Source of the DNA: Streptomyces sclerotialus
Lineage (GTDB): Bacteria > Actinomycetota > Actinomycetes > Streptomycetales > Streptomycetaceae
DNA: 64,000 nucleotides
Direction: 5' to 3'
Assembly: GCF_040907265.1 (NCBI RefSeq)
Contig: NZ_JBFOHP010000002.1
Span: 868,001 to 932,000 of the forward strand
Positions 48,175 to 56,715 of the stretch are shown here, one piece after another (position 1 is the first letter of the stretch; every line of letters begins with the position of its first letter). Made by a program: the position numbers and the translations under genes. The notes under the pieces were generated by a model that did no database searches, had not been told where the DNA came from, and worked only from the letters and a program-made list of their open reading frames with translations.

Positions 48175-51100
48175 ATGGGCGTGCAGCGGCTGATCCGCGA
48201 CTGGCCCGTGTACCGGCAGCTCACCGGCAAGGACCCGCTCGGCCGCGGGCGGGCCGCGATGTCGGAGTACACCGAGCGGCTGCGGCCCCGTACGGACACC
48301 GCCGACCGGGTGGTGCAGTCGGTCTGCCCCTACTGCGCGGTCGGCTGCGGCCAGCAGGTGTACGTCAAGGACGAGAAGGTCGTGCAGATCGAGGGCGACC
48401 CCGGCTCCCCCGTCAGCCGGGGCCGGCTGTGCCCCAAGGGGTCGGCGACGCTCCAGCTGACGACCGGCGACGCACGGCGGCACCAGGTGCTGTACCGGCG
48501 GCCGCACGGCACCGACTGGGAACCGCTCGACCTCGACACCGCCATGGACATGATCGCCGACCGGGTCATCGCGACCCGCCGCGACACCTGGCAGTGGGAG
48601 GCCGACGGCAAGCGGGTGGCCCGTACCCTCGGCATCGCCAGCCTGGGCGGCGCGACGCTGGACAACGAAGAGAACTATCTGATCAAGAAGTTGCTGACCG
48701 GCCTCGGCGTGGTCCAGGTGGAGAACCAGGCGCGGGTCTGCCACAGCTCCACGGTCGCCGGACTCGGCACGTCCTTCGGGCGCGGCGGCGCCACCACCTT
48801 CATGCAGGACCTCCAGCACGCCGACTGCATCGTCATCGAGGGCTCCAACTTCGCCGAAGCACACCCGGTCGGCTTCCAGTGGGTGATGGAGGCCAAGGCC
48901 CGCGGCGCGACCGTCATCCACGTCGACCCGCGCTTCACCCGCACCAGCGCCCTGGCCGACCTGCACGTACCGCTGCGGGCCGGCACCGACATCGCCTTCC
49001 TCGGCGGGATCATCAATTACGTACTGACCGAGGGCAAGGAGTTCCGCGACTACGTCCTGGCGTACACCAACGCCGCCACGCTGGTCGGCGAGGACTTCCA
49101 GGACACCGAGGACCTGGCCGGCGTCTTCTCCGGGCTCGACGAGGAGAAGCACCGCTACGACGCCGAGACCTGGCAGTACGAGGGCGGCGGCGTGCAGGCC
49201 CCGGCGGGCGACGTGGAGCAGCGGCACGACCAGCGGCTCCAGAAGGACCCCGAGACCGGGCGCCGGCTGCAGGAGGCGGCGCACGCCGAGACACACGGCT
49301 CGGGCGGCGCACAGGCCGAGCCGGACCCCGACCGGGACCCGACGCTCCAGCACCCGCGGTGCGTCTTCCAGATCCTCAAGCGGCACTACGCGCGCTACAC
49401 GCCCGAGATGGTGGCGGACATCTGCGGCGTACCGCAGGAGACGTTCCTGCGCGTCTGCGAAGCCCTCACCGAGAATTCAGGCCCGGACCGCACCAGCGCT
49501 TTCGCGTACGCGGTGGGCTGGACCCAGCACACGGTCGGCTCGCAGTACATTCGCGCGGCAAGCATCCTGCAATTGCTGCTGGGAAACATCGGACGGCCCG
49601 GCGGCGGAATCCAGGCGCTCCGCGGCCACGCCTCCATCCAGGGCTCGAGCGACATTCCCACGCTGTTCAACCTGCTGCCCGGCTATTTGCCGATGCCGCA
49701 CGCCCACACCCACGAGGATCTCGACACGTTCGTCACGGCGAGCCGTACGGACAAGGGATTCTGGAGCAATATGCGGGCCTATCTCGTGAGCCTGCTGAAG
49801 TCCTACTACGGCGACGCGGCGCAGCCGGAGAACGACTTCTGCTTCGACCACCTGCCGCGGCTGACCGGCTCGCACGGCGCGTACGACATCGTCCTCGCGC
49901 AGCTGGACGGCGCCTGCAAGGGCTACTTCCTGATGGGCGAGAACCCGGCCGTCGGCTCCGCCAACACCCGCCTCCAGCGGCTCGGCATGGCCAACCTCGA
50001 CTGGCTGGTGGTCCGCGACTTCTCCCTCATCGAATCGGCGACCTGGTGGCAGGACGGCCCGGAGATCGAGTCCGGGGAGCTGCGCACCGAGGACATCGGC
50101 ACGGAGGTCTTCTTCCTCCCCGCCGCCTCGCACACCGAGAAGTCCGGCTCCTTCACCAACACCAACCGCTGGGTCCAGTGGCACCACGCCGCCGTGGAAC
50201 CGGACGGGGACGCGCGCAGCGACCTGTGGTTCACCTACCACCTCGGCCGCCGCATCAAGGCGAAGCTGGCCGCCTCCACCGACCCGATGGACCGCGCGAT
50301 CCAGGACCTGGCCTGGGACTATCCCGTACAGGGTGAGCTGGCCGAGCCGGTCGCCGACGCCGTGCTGGCGGAGATCAACGGCCGCGGCCCGGACGGCGCG
50401 CCCCTCTCGGCGTACACCCAGCTCAAGGACGACGGCTCGACGAGCTGCGGCTGCTGGATCTACTGCGGGGTGTACGCGGACGGCGTCAACCAGGCCGCCC
50501 GCCGCAAGCCCCACACCGCACAGGACTGGGTCGCCGCCGAATGGGCCTGGGCCTGGCCCGCCAACCGCCGCATCCTCTACAACCGCGCCTCCGCCCGGCC
50601 CGACGGCACACCCTGGAGCGACCGCAAGGCCTACATCTGGTGGGACGCCGAGGCCGGCAAGTGGACCGGGCGCGATGTCCCCGACTTCGTCCCCGACAAG
50701 GAGCCGGGGTACGTACCGCCCCACGGCGCCGAGGGGGCCGACGCGCTCCGCGGCGACGACCCGTTCATCATGCAGGCCGACGGCAAGGGCTGGCTGTTCG
50801 CGCCCGCCGGGCTGCTCGACGGGCCGCTGCCCACCCACTACGAGCCCCAGGACTCGCCGTTCACCAACGCCCTGTACCCGTCCCGCTCCCGGTCGCCCGC
50901 GCGGCAGGTCCACTCACGCCCCGGCAACCGCTACCACCCCAGCGGCGACGAGCCCGGCGCGGGGACCTACCCGTACGTGGTCACCACCCACCGGCTCACC
51001 GAGCACTTCACGGCGGGCGGGATGAGCCGCTGGTCGCCGTACCTCTCCGAGCTGCAACCGGAGTTCTTCTGCGAGGTCTCCCCCGCGCTGGCCGCCGAAC

Positions 51101-51450
51101 GCGGCCTGACGCACACCGGCTGGGCGACGATCATCACGGCGCGCAACGCCGTCGAGGCACGCGTACTGGTCACCGAGCGGATCAAAACGCTGACCGTACA
51201 GGGCCGCACCGTGCACCAGATCGGCCTGCCCTTCCACTGGGGCCCCAACGGCACGGTGACCGGCGACGCCGCCAACGAACTGGTGGCCATCGCGCTGGAC
51301 CCCAACGCGCACATCCAGGAGGACAAGGCGCTGACCGCCGACATCCGCCCCGGCCGCCGGCCGCGCGGCCCCGACCTGCCGCGGCTGGTCGCCGACTACC
51401 GGCGGCGCGCCGGGATCACCGAGCTCACGGGAAGCGAGCACCAGTCATGA
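48175..51450 (+). CDS. Formate dehydrogenase alpha subunit, Mo/W-bis-MGD, cysteine type
   Basis: 1091 aa; ATG 48175 with CTGGAGGAC. [4Fe-4S] motif C51-x2-C54-x3-C58-x27-C86, then the K in CPKGS. The catalytic position is C189-H190 in QARVCHSSTVAGL, where many formate dehydrogenases have selenocysteine; the codon is TGC, so no Sec machinery is needed. FGRGGATTFMQD and GSNFAEAHPVGFQW bind the cofactor. A C-terminal molydopterin dinucleotide-binding domain starts ~920. The N-terminus has no Tat signal, so catalysis should face the cytoplasm. Two downstream genes overlapping by ATGA encode the Fe-S and membrane subunits. Confidence 0.9.
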   Translation: MGVQRLIRDWPVYRQLTGKDPLGRGRAAMSEYTERLRPRTDTADRVVQSVCPYCAVGCGQQVYVKDEKVVQIEGDPGSPVSRGRLCPKGSATLQLTTGDARRHQVLYRRPHGTDWEPLDLDTAMDMIADRVIATRRDTWQWEADGKRVARTLGIASLGGATLDNEENYLIKKLLTGLGVVQVENQARVCHSSTVAGLGTSFGRGGATTFMQDLQHADCIVIEGSNFAEAHPVGFQWVMEAKARGATVIHVDPRFTRTSALADLHVPLRAGTDIAFLGGIINYVLTEGKEFRDYVLAYTNAATLVGEDFQDTEDLAGVFSGLDEEKHRYDAETWQYEGGGVQAPAGDVEQRHDQRLQKDPETGRRLQEAAHAETHGSGGAQAEPDPDRDPTLQHPRCVFQILKRHYARYTPEMVADICGVPQETFLRVCEALTENSGPDRTSAFAYAVGWTQHTVGSQYIRAASILQLLLGNIGRPGGGIQALRGHASIQGSSDIPTLFNLLPGYLPMPHAHTHEDLDTFVTASRTDKGFWSNMRAYLVSLLKSYYGDAAQPENDFCFDHLPRLTGSHGAYDIVLAQLDGACKGYFLMGENPAVGSANTRLQRLGMANLDWLVVRDFSLIESATWWQDGPEIESGELRTEDIGTEVFFLPAASHTEKSGSFTNTNRWVQWHHAAVEPDGDARSDLWFTYHLGRRIKAKLAASTDPMDRAIQDLAWDYPVQGELAEPVADAVLAEINGRGPDGAPLSAYTQLKDDGSTSCGCWIYCGVYADGVNQAARRKPHTAQDWVAAEWAWAWPANRRILYNRASARPDGTPWSDRKAYIWWDAEAGKWTGRDVPDFVPDKEPGYVPPHGAEGADALRGDDPFIMQADGKGWLFAPAGLLDGPLPTHYEPQDSPFTNALYPSRSRSPARQVHSRPGNRYHPSGDEPGAGTYPYVVTTHRLTEHFTAGGMSRWSPYLSELQPEFFCEVSPALAAERGLTHTGWATIITARNAVEARVLVTERIKTLTVQGRTVHQIGLPFHWGPNGTVTGDAANELVAIALDPNAHIQEDKALTADIRPGRRPRGPDLPRLVADYRRRAGITELTGSEHQS

Positions 51451-52391
51451 CCGGCGTCTTCTTCGAGACCGGCAGCCTCTTCAGCGGCCCGGAACCGGAC
51501 CCCGCAGGGGACGCGGGACACCCGGACCCGCCCGCACGGGTCGGCTTCTTCACCGACACCTCCGTCTGCATCGGCTGCAAGGCGTGCGAGGTGGCGTGCA
51601 AGGAGTGGAACGCCATCCCCGAGGACGGCCTGACGCTCACCGGCATGTCGTACGACAACACCCAGGGCCTGGGCGCCTCGACGTGGCGGCACGTGGCGTT
51701 CATCGAGCAGTCCGCACCGCGGCAGGTCCCGGCGGAGTCGGCCGCGCCGGACGGCCGTACGCACCTCCCGCTCGCCGAGGAGGACCCGCAGCGGCCCGCC
51801 GGGGACGTGCGCTGGCTGATGTCCTCCGACGTCTGCAAGCACTGCACGCACGCCGCCTGCCTGGACGTCTGCCCCACCGGCTCGCTCTTCCGCACCGAGT
51901 ACGGCACGGTCGTCGTCCAGGAGGACATCTGCAACGGCTGCGGCTACTGTGTACCGGCCTGCCCGTACGGCGTGATCGAACAGCGCAAGGACGACGGCCG
52001 CGCCTTCAAGTGCACGATGTGTTACGACCGGCTCGGCGCCGGCCAGGAACCGGCCTGCGCCAAGGCCTGCCCCACCGACTCCATCCAGTTCGGCCCCTTG
52101 GACGAGCTGCGCGAACGCGCCGCCCTGCGCGTCGACCAGCTCCAGGAGGCCAGCGTACCCGAAGCCCGGCTCTACGGGCACGACCCGGAGGACGGCGTCG
52201 GCGGCGACGGCGCGTTCTTCCTCCTCCTGGACGAACCCGAGGTCTACGGGCTGCCGCCGGACCCGGTCGTCACCACCCGCGACCTGCCCGCGATGTGGAA
52301 GCACGCGGGCGCGGCGGCCCTGTCGGTGGCGGCGGGCGCCGTGGCCTCCTTCGTGCTCCCTGCGCTCCTGCGACGGAAGGGACGGCGATGA
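51447..52391 (+). CDS. Formate dehydrogenase beta subunit, four [4Fe-4S] ferredoxin
   Basis: 314 aa; ATGA overlap with the alpha gene. Four cysteine groups: CIGCKACEVACKEW (~41-54), CKHCTHAACLDVCPTG, CNGCGYCVPACPYG and CTMCYDRLGAGQEPACAKACP. That is the FdoH/DmsB pattern carrying electrons from the catalytic subunit to the membrane. A C-terminal hydrophobic helix (AGAAALSVAAGAVASFVLPAL) followed by RRKGRR anchors it. Followed by the NrfD-type gene with another ATGA overlap. Confidence 0.9.
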   Translation: MTGVFFETGSLFSGPEPDPAGDAGHPDPPARVGFFTDTSVCIGCKACEVACKEWNAIPEDGLTLTGMSYDNTQGLGASTWRHVAFIEQSAPRQVPAESAAPDGRTHLPLAEEDPQRPAGDVRWLMSSDVCKHCTHAACLDVCPTGSLFRTEYGTVVVQEDICNGCGYCVPACPYGVIEQRKDDGRAFKCTMCYDRLGAGQEPACAKACPTDSIQFGPLDELRERAALRVDQLQEASVPEARLYGHDPEDGVGGDGAFFLLLDEPEVYGLPPDPVVTTRDLPAMWKHAGAAALSVAAGAVASFVLPALLRRKGRR

Positions 52392-53398
52392 GCGGGACGA
52401 CGACCGGCATCCAGGGGAAAGGCCATAAGGGGCGGCGCGGCAAGGGCGAGGAACTGATGGTGCCGCGCGCCGAGTTCGACTCGTACTACGGCCGCCCCGT
52501 CATCAAGGCGCCGTCCTGGAAGGACCGGGACATCGCCGGGTACTTCTTCACCGGCGGCCTCGCCGGCGCCGGCTCGGTGCTGGCCGCGGGCGCCCAGCTG
52601 ACCGGCCGCCCCACGATGGCCAAGGCCCTGAAGATCTCCTCCCTCGCGGCGATCTCCCTCTCCACGGCCGCCCTGATCAACGACCTGGGCCGCCCCGCCC
52701 GCTTCGCCCACATGCTCCGCGTCTGCAAGCCGACCTCCCCGATGAGCGTCGGCTCCTGGCTGCTGGCGGGGTACGGGCCGATGGCGGGTGCCGCGGCCGC
52801 GAGCGCGGTGACCGGGTGGCTGCCGCGCGCCGGAGCCGCCGCGACCGGCGCGGCCGCGGTGCTCGGTCCTGCCGTCACCACGTACACCGCGGTGCTCGCT
52901 GCCGACACGGCGGTGCCCGCCTGGCACGGTGCACACCGCGAACTCCCGTACCTCTTCGCCGCCTCCGCGACCGCCGCCGCCTCCGGCATGGCCCTGGTGG
53001 TCTCCCCCACCCGGGAGACCGGCCCCGCACGGTGCGCGGCGGTACTGGCAGCGGCGGCGGACAAGGCAGCCACCGCGGCCGCCGAGCGGCGGCTCGGCAT
53101 GGTCGCCGAGACCTACCGCTCGGGCAAGGCCGGCAAGCTGATGCGCTGCGCCCAGGCACTCACCGTGGCGGGCGCGGCGACCGCCGGCCTGCTCGGCGGC
53201 CGCAGCCGCCCGGCCGCCGTCGCGGGCGGCCTCGCCCTGCTCACCGGCTCCGCCCTCACCCGCTTCGGCGTCTTCCACGCCGGCATGGCCTCGGCGGAGG
53301 ACCCGAAGTACACGGTGCAGCCCCAGCGGGAACGCCGCAGGGAACGGGCGGCGGAGACCGAAAGCAGGGGCCGCAGCCACACCCACCCCCACAGCTAA
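52388..53398 (+). CDS. NrfD/polysulfide-reductase-type membrane subunit
   Basis: 336 aa; ATG 52388 with GGAAGGGACG. After a basic N-terminus and YYGRPVIKAPSWKDRDIAGY comes a membrane domain of about eight helices (FFTGGLAGAGSVLAAGAQ; MSVGSWLLAGYGPMAGAAAA; FAASATAAASGMALVV). NrfD proteins replace the cytochrome b gamma subunit and pass electrons to menaquinone. The LINDLGRPARF motif (~98-108) is a family landmark. So formate oxidation would feed the quinone pool. Its TAA overlaps the opposing gene's TAG in CTAA. Confidence 0.87.
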   Translation: MSGTTTGIQGKGHKGRRGKGEELMVPRAEFDSYYGRPVIKAPSWKDRDIAGYFFTGGLAGAGSVLAAGAQLTGRPTMAKALKISSLAAISLSTAALINDLGRPARFAHMLRVCKPTSPMSVGSWLLAGYGPMAGAAAASAVTGWLPRAGAAATGAAAVLGPAVTTYTAVLAADTAVPAWHGAHRELPYLFAASATAAASGMALVVSPTRETGPARCAAVLAAAADKAATAAAERRLGMVAETYRSGKAGKLMRCAQALTVAGAATAGLLGGRSRPAAVAGGLALLTGSALTRFGVFHAGMASAEDPKYTVQPQRERRRERAAETESRGRSHTHPHS

Positions 53399-54378
53399 AG
53401 CTCGACGCCGTACAACGATGCCGCGTTGGCCGAGGAGAACCGCCGACGTTCCGCGTCGGACGGGAAATGGCTCAGAAAGGCATCGATGTCCTCTCCGGCC
53501 GGCCGTTGGAAGGGGTAGTCGGTCGAGAAGAGCAAACGGTCGACAGAGGTGACGGCCAGGGCATGCTGCAGGAGTGCCGGGTTCAGCATGCCGGAGGCGG
53601 TGAAGTAGAAGTTCGACCGGATGCATTCCAGAACTGAGCGCCGCAACCCGGCGATACGGGAAAGGCTGTCGGCTCGGTCCAGCCAGAACAGCAGCGTTTC
53701 CCCCCAGTGGCCGAGCACGACCTGGAGCCCGGGATGACGGTCGAACGTCCCTCGCAGGATCAGCCGCAGTGCCGCTGTCGCGGCGTCCAGGTGCCACCCC
53801 CACCCGTAGGTGGCGAGGGCGAGTTCCGTCATGGGGCCGAATCCGCGGTAAGAGGCGTCACGGACGGCCGCCGAGGGCAGCTGCGGGTGGATGAACACCG
53901 GCTGGCCGAGTTCCGACGCGGCGGTGAAGAAGTCGTCATAGACGAGATCGTCGAGGAACAGGTCTCCCGACCGGCCGTGGACCATGGTGCCTACGTGCCC
54001 CATCCTTGCGGCCCTTTCCAGCTCGTCCGCGACATCCTTGGGTGACGACATGGGCAGGGTGGACAAGGCACGGAAACGGCCCGGATGCCGGGCGACGGCT
54101 GCCGCGGCCGTGTCATTCGCGGCGCGGCTCAGCGGCACGGCCTCGCTGGGCGGCAGCGGCTGTGTTCCCGGCGGCGTCAGGGCGAGGACCGACAGGTCGA
54201 TGTCCTGAGCGTCCATGGCTGCGACGCGGCCGGCCCCCAGGTCCTCCAGGCATGGCTGATTGTCACCCATCTCGTTGAGGAGAAGGCTCTCGTCGGGACG
54301 GTGCGCGGCGCGAAGCGCGGACGTCAGTTCCGGCATCATCCAGTGTTCTTCGACAGCGATGAGAGGAACGGTCCTCAT
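53395..54378 (-). CDS. Amidohydrolase family protein (2,3-dihydroxybenzoate/gamma-resorcylate decarboxylase-like)
   Basis: 327 aa. Begins IAVEEHWMMPEL, with E-x-H in place of H-x-H, typical of the ACMSD-type decarboxylase branch of PF04909. Other ligands: VFIHPQLP (~165), VLGHWGETL (~219) and D in LLFSTDYPFQRP (~285). Such enzymes decarboxylate hydroxybenzoates without cofactors other than Zn/Mn. GGAG lies 11 bp before ATG 54378. The downstream end overlaps the formate dehydrogenase operon's last gene. Substrate inferred only to class level. Confidence 0.82.
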   Translation of the reverse strand: MRTVPLIAVEEHWMMPELTSALRAAHRPDESLLLNEMGDNQPCLEDLGAGRVAAMDAQDIDLSVLALTPPGTQPLPPSEAVPLSRAANDTAAAAVARHPGRFRALSTLPMSSPKDVADELERAARMGHVGTMVHGRSGDLFLDDLVYDDFFTAASELGQPVFIHPQLPSAAVRDASYRGFGPMTELALATYGWGWHLDAATAALRLILRGTFDRHPGLQVVLGHWGETLLFWLDRADSLSRIAGLRRSVLECIRSNFYFTASGMLNPALLQHALAVTSVDRLLFSTDYPFQRPAGEDIDAFLSHFPSDAERRRFSSANAASLYGVEL

Positions 54379-54428
54379 CTGTATGCGGTCTCCTGAAGGG
54401 ACGCCACCGCACGCATCCGAGGCGGCGA

Positions 54429-54465
54429 GTGGCTATGAGGGCGGCTAGTGGCTATGAGGGCGGCG
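54429..54465. repeat. 19-bp tandem direct repeat
   Basis: AGTGGCTATGAGGGCGGC occurs at 54429-54446 and 54448-54465, separated by one base. Lies in the 150-bp gap between the amidohydrolase and the SDR gene. Probably a slippage duplication. Confidence 0.6.
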
Positions 54466-54528
54466 CGCAGGCCGGGCAGGTCGCGTGGTGACGCCGCTGA
54501 CGGCGCCTCGCGTACGGTTCGGCAGGGC

Positions 54529-55245
54529 TCACCAGGGGACGGTCCGGCCCGAGCGGTCCAGATACTCCAGGCCGGGCGTGCCCAGCTTGGCCAGCAGGAC
54601 ATCCACCAGGAGCGGGACGCTCTCCTCGACGGTGTACGGTGCGTCCGGCCCCCCGAGTGCGGTGCGTATCCAGCCCGGCGCCAGGAGGACGAAGCCGCGC
54701 TGCGTCCCGGCCTGCCGGACCGCGAAGCTGCGCATGAACATGTTCAGGGCCGCTTTGCTTCCCCGGTAGACCTCGCGTCCCCCCTTCGTGTTGTTCGTGA
54801 TGCTGCCTTGCCCGGACGACATCACTCCGATGAGTCCGGTGGCGGTGACGAGGCCTTCGAGCGCTTCGATGACGCGCATGGGGCTGAGTGCGTTGGTGAC
54901 CATCACCTCGACGAAATCGGCTGTCGGTACCGCGCCGATCGGTGCCGACTCGTTGTTCGTGGTGCCTGCGTTGACGAAGAGCAGGTCGAGCCGGTGCCGT
55001 GTGAGGCGTTCGTGCAGGGATGCCAGCTGGTGGGGCTCGTTGATGTCGAGATATTCGATGGTGACGCGTCCGTCGGCCCGGTCAGCGAGATCGTGCAGGG
55101 GCGTGCGGGCCGTGGTGTCGCGGACCGTGCCGATGACGCTCCAGCCCCTGTCGAGGAATTCGGCCGCCATCGCGTGGCCGAGGCCGCGCGAGGCACCGAT
55201 GAGGAGAGCGGTCGGCCTGCTCTGTCCGGTGTCAGTCGATGACAT
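54529..55245 (-). CDS. SDR family oxidoreductase
   Basis: 238 aa; ATG 55245 with CGGAG at 11 bp. IGASRGLGHAMAAEF (16-30), FVNAGTTNNES (~90), S in VMSSGQGSI and Y-x3-K in YRGSKAALNMF. Upstream of the decarboxylase-like gene on the same strand and divergent from a tandem Lrp regulator, so the three may be a small regulated set. Substrate unknown. Confidence 0.85.
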   Translation of the reverse strand: MSSTDTGQSRPTALLIGASRGLGHAMAAEFLDRGWSVIGTVRDTTARTPLHDLADRADGRVTIEYLDINEPHQLASLHERLTRHRLDLLFVNAGTTNNESAPIGAVPTADFVEVMVTNALSPMRVIEALEGLVTATGLIGVMSSGQGSITNNTKGGREVYRGSKAALNMFMRSFAVRQAGTQRGFVLLAPGWIRTALGGPDAPYTVEESVPLLVDVLLAKLGTPGLEYLDRSGRTVPW

Positions 55246-55448
55246 CCAGCGTCATCTCCGTTCTCCACGTGGTGAGTTCTTGTGAGTTCTTCGTGTGTGT
55301 CACCGGGACCCGAGAGCGGTGTCGATCGGTGATGCTGTGCCGGCTCTGCAGCCGTGCGAGCCGTAGGGTGCGAGTGTGTCCGCCGCGGCGCCGCCGGAGC
55401 GAGCCGAAGGGGCCTGTTCGTAAGATTCCCTTCATGCCAGGTGCGTCC

Positions 55449-56480
55449 ATGTCTGAATCCCTCGCCGTGCAGCCGGACGATGTGCGAATCATTCGCGCAC
55501 TGCAGATCGCTCCGCGGGCTTCCTTCGCCTCGATGGCGGTCGCGCTCGGTCTCACGGAAAGCGCCGTGAACCGCCGGTACCGGCGGCTGCGCGCCGAGGG
55601 CGTCATCCGCGTCGCCGGTATGGTCGACCCGGGGGCGCTGGGACAGAGCAGGTGGCTGGTGCGGCTCCGCTGCCGTCCCGGCAGCGTCGCAGCGATCGCC
55701 GACGCGCTCGCCAAGCGCGACGATGTCAACTGGGTCGCCCTGGGCGCTGCGGGCTGCGAAGTCACCTGCGCGATCCAGTCACGGACCCGGGAACAGCGCG
55801 AGAACCTGCTCGGTCAACGGCTTCCGCGTACCGCGGCGGTGCTCGACATCAACGCCTACGCTGAACTCCGTCAGTTCGTGGGAGGGCGCGGACACTACTG
55901 GACCGCCCTGCAAGGCGTGCTGTCCCCGGAGGAGGAGGCCACGCTCGGGAGCGACGGTCCGCCTTTCACCGAATCCCCCGTGGTCGCTCGCGATCCCGTA
56001 CACCTCACCACTGAGGACGAGAAGATCCTCGGCGCGCTCGCCGCGGACGGTCGCGCCAGTCTCGTCGACCTCGCCGCAGCGGCGGATTCCACTCCGGGGC
56101 GCGTGTCACGTCGCCTCAGCGCCTTGCTCCGGCGCCGCGTCGTCCACATCGATGTCGAGATCGCCGCAGTCGCCCTGGGGTATCGCGCTCGGGCCAACCT
56201 GTGGCTGCGCGTGCACCCGTCGGCGGTGAAGTCCGTCGGGCGCACACTTGCGCAGGAGCCCGAGATCGCCTTTGCCGCGGCGATCTCGGGCCCCTGCAAC
56301 GTCCACGCGGTCGCGCACTGCCGGGACCTCGATGAGCTGTTCGAGTTCACGTCCGATCGCATCGGTTCCTTGGCCGGCCTGCAGAGTATGGAGATCTCAC
56401 CTGTGCTGCAGCACGTCAAGCAGGCCGGCACACTGCTGTCCGGCGATCGCCTCGTCGAGCCGTCACGTGGCCGGGGGTGA
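55449..56480 (+). CDS. Lrp/AsnC family regulator with two tandem units
   Basis: 343 aa from ATG 55449; ATG 55434 is an alternative and neither has a strong Shine-Dalgarno. Unit 1: HTH ~10-60 (FASMAVALGLTESAVNRRYR) plus RAM-like domain. Unit 2: HTH ~195-245 (LVDLAAAADSTPGRVSRRLS) and a second ligand domain with ARANLWLRVHPSAVKSVGRT. Duplicated Lrp proteins occur in actinomycetes as regulators of neighbouring operons. It is divergent from the SDR gene, the likeliest target. Codon use is slightly less GC-extreme than in neighbouring genes. Confidence 0.85.
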   Translation: MSESLAVQPDDVRIIRALQIAPRASFASMAVALGLTESAVNRRYRRLRAEGVIRVAGMVDPGALGQSRWLVRLRCRPGSVAAIADALAKRDDVNWVALGAAGCEVTCAIQSRTREQRENLLGQRLPRTAAVLDINAYAELRQFVGGRGHYWTALQGVLSPEEEATLGSDGPPFTESPVVARDPVHLTTEDEKILGALAADGRASLVDLAAAADSTPGRVSRRLSALLRRRVVHIDVEIAAVALGYRARANLWLRVHPSAVKSVGRTLAQEPEIAFAAAISGPCNVHAVAHCRDLDELFEFTSDRIGSLAGLQSMEISPVLQHVKQAGTLLSGDRLVEPSRGRG

Positions 56481-56715
56481 GGGGCAGGGGGTGCCTGGGC
56501 GGGGGGGGTGCCTGGCGGGACGCCGGGGGGCGGGGCCGGTGTCAGTGCCCCCGGCTACTGTGTTGAGAAGGGGACCTCGTGCACCCCCATGGGGGAAGAG
56601 GGGGCGGAAACGGTACTGCGGGGCCCACCCCCGCGCCCCGCCCCGCCCCGACGCCCCCCGCCCGCGTCCCACCCCCCGCACCGCCCGGAACACCCCCGCA
56701 CCGCCCGGAGTTCGT
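56471..56715. other. G-tract and C-tract low-complexity region
   Basis: On the plus strand 56471-56536 has at least seven runs of 3-8 Gs a few bases apart, a G-quadruplex pattern; 56625-56700 is C-rich (runs of 4-6 C) with the same potential on the other strand. It lies between the convergent Lrp and LLM genes. No gene is visible. Confidence 0.5.

Noticed and set aside
48175..51450. Selenocysteine in the formate dehydrogenase
   Set aside because: The active-site codon at residue 189 is TGC (Cys), there is no in-frame TGA, and the gene reads through intact.
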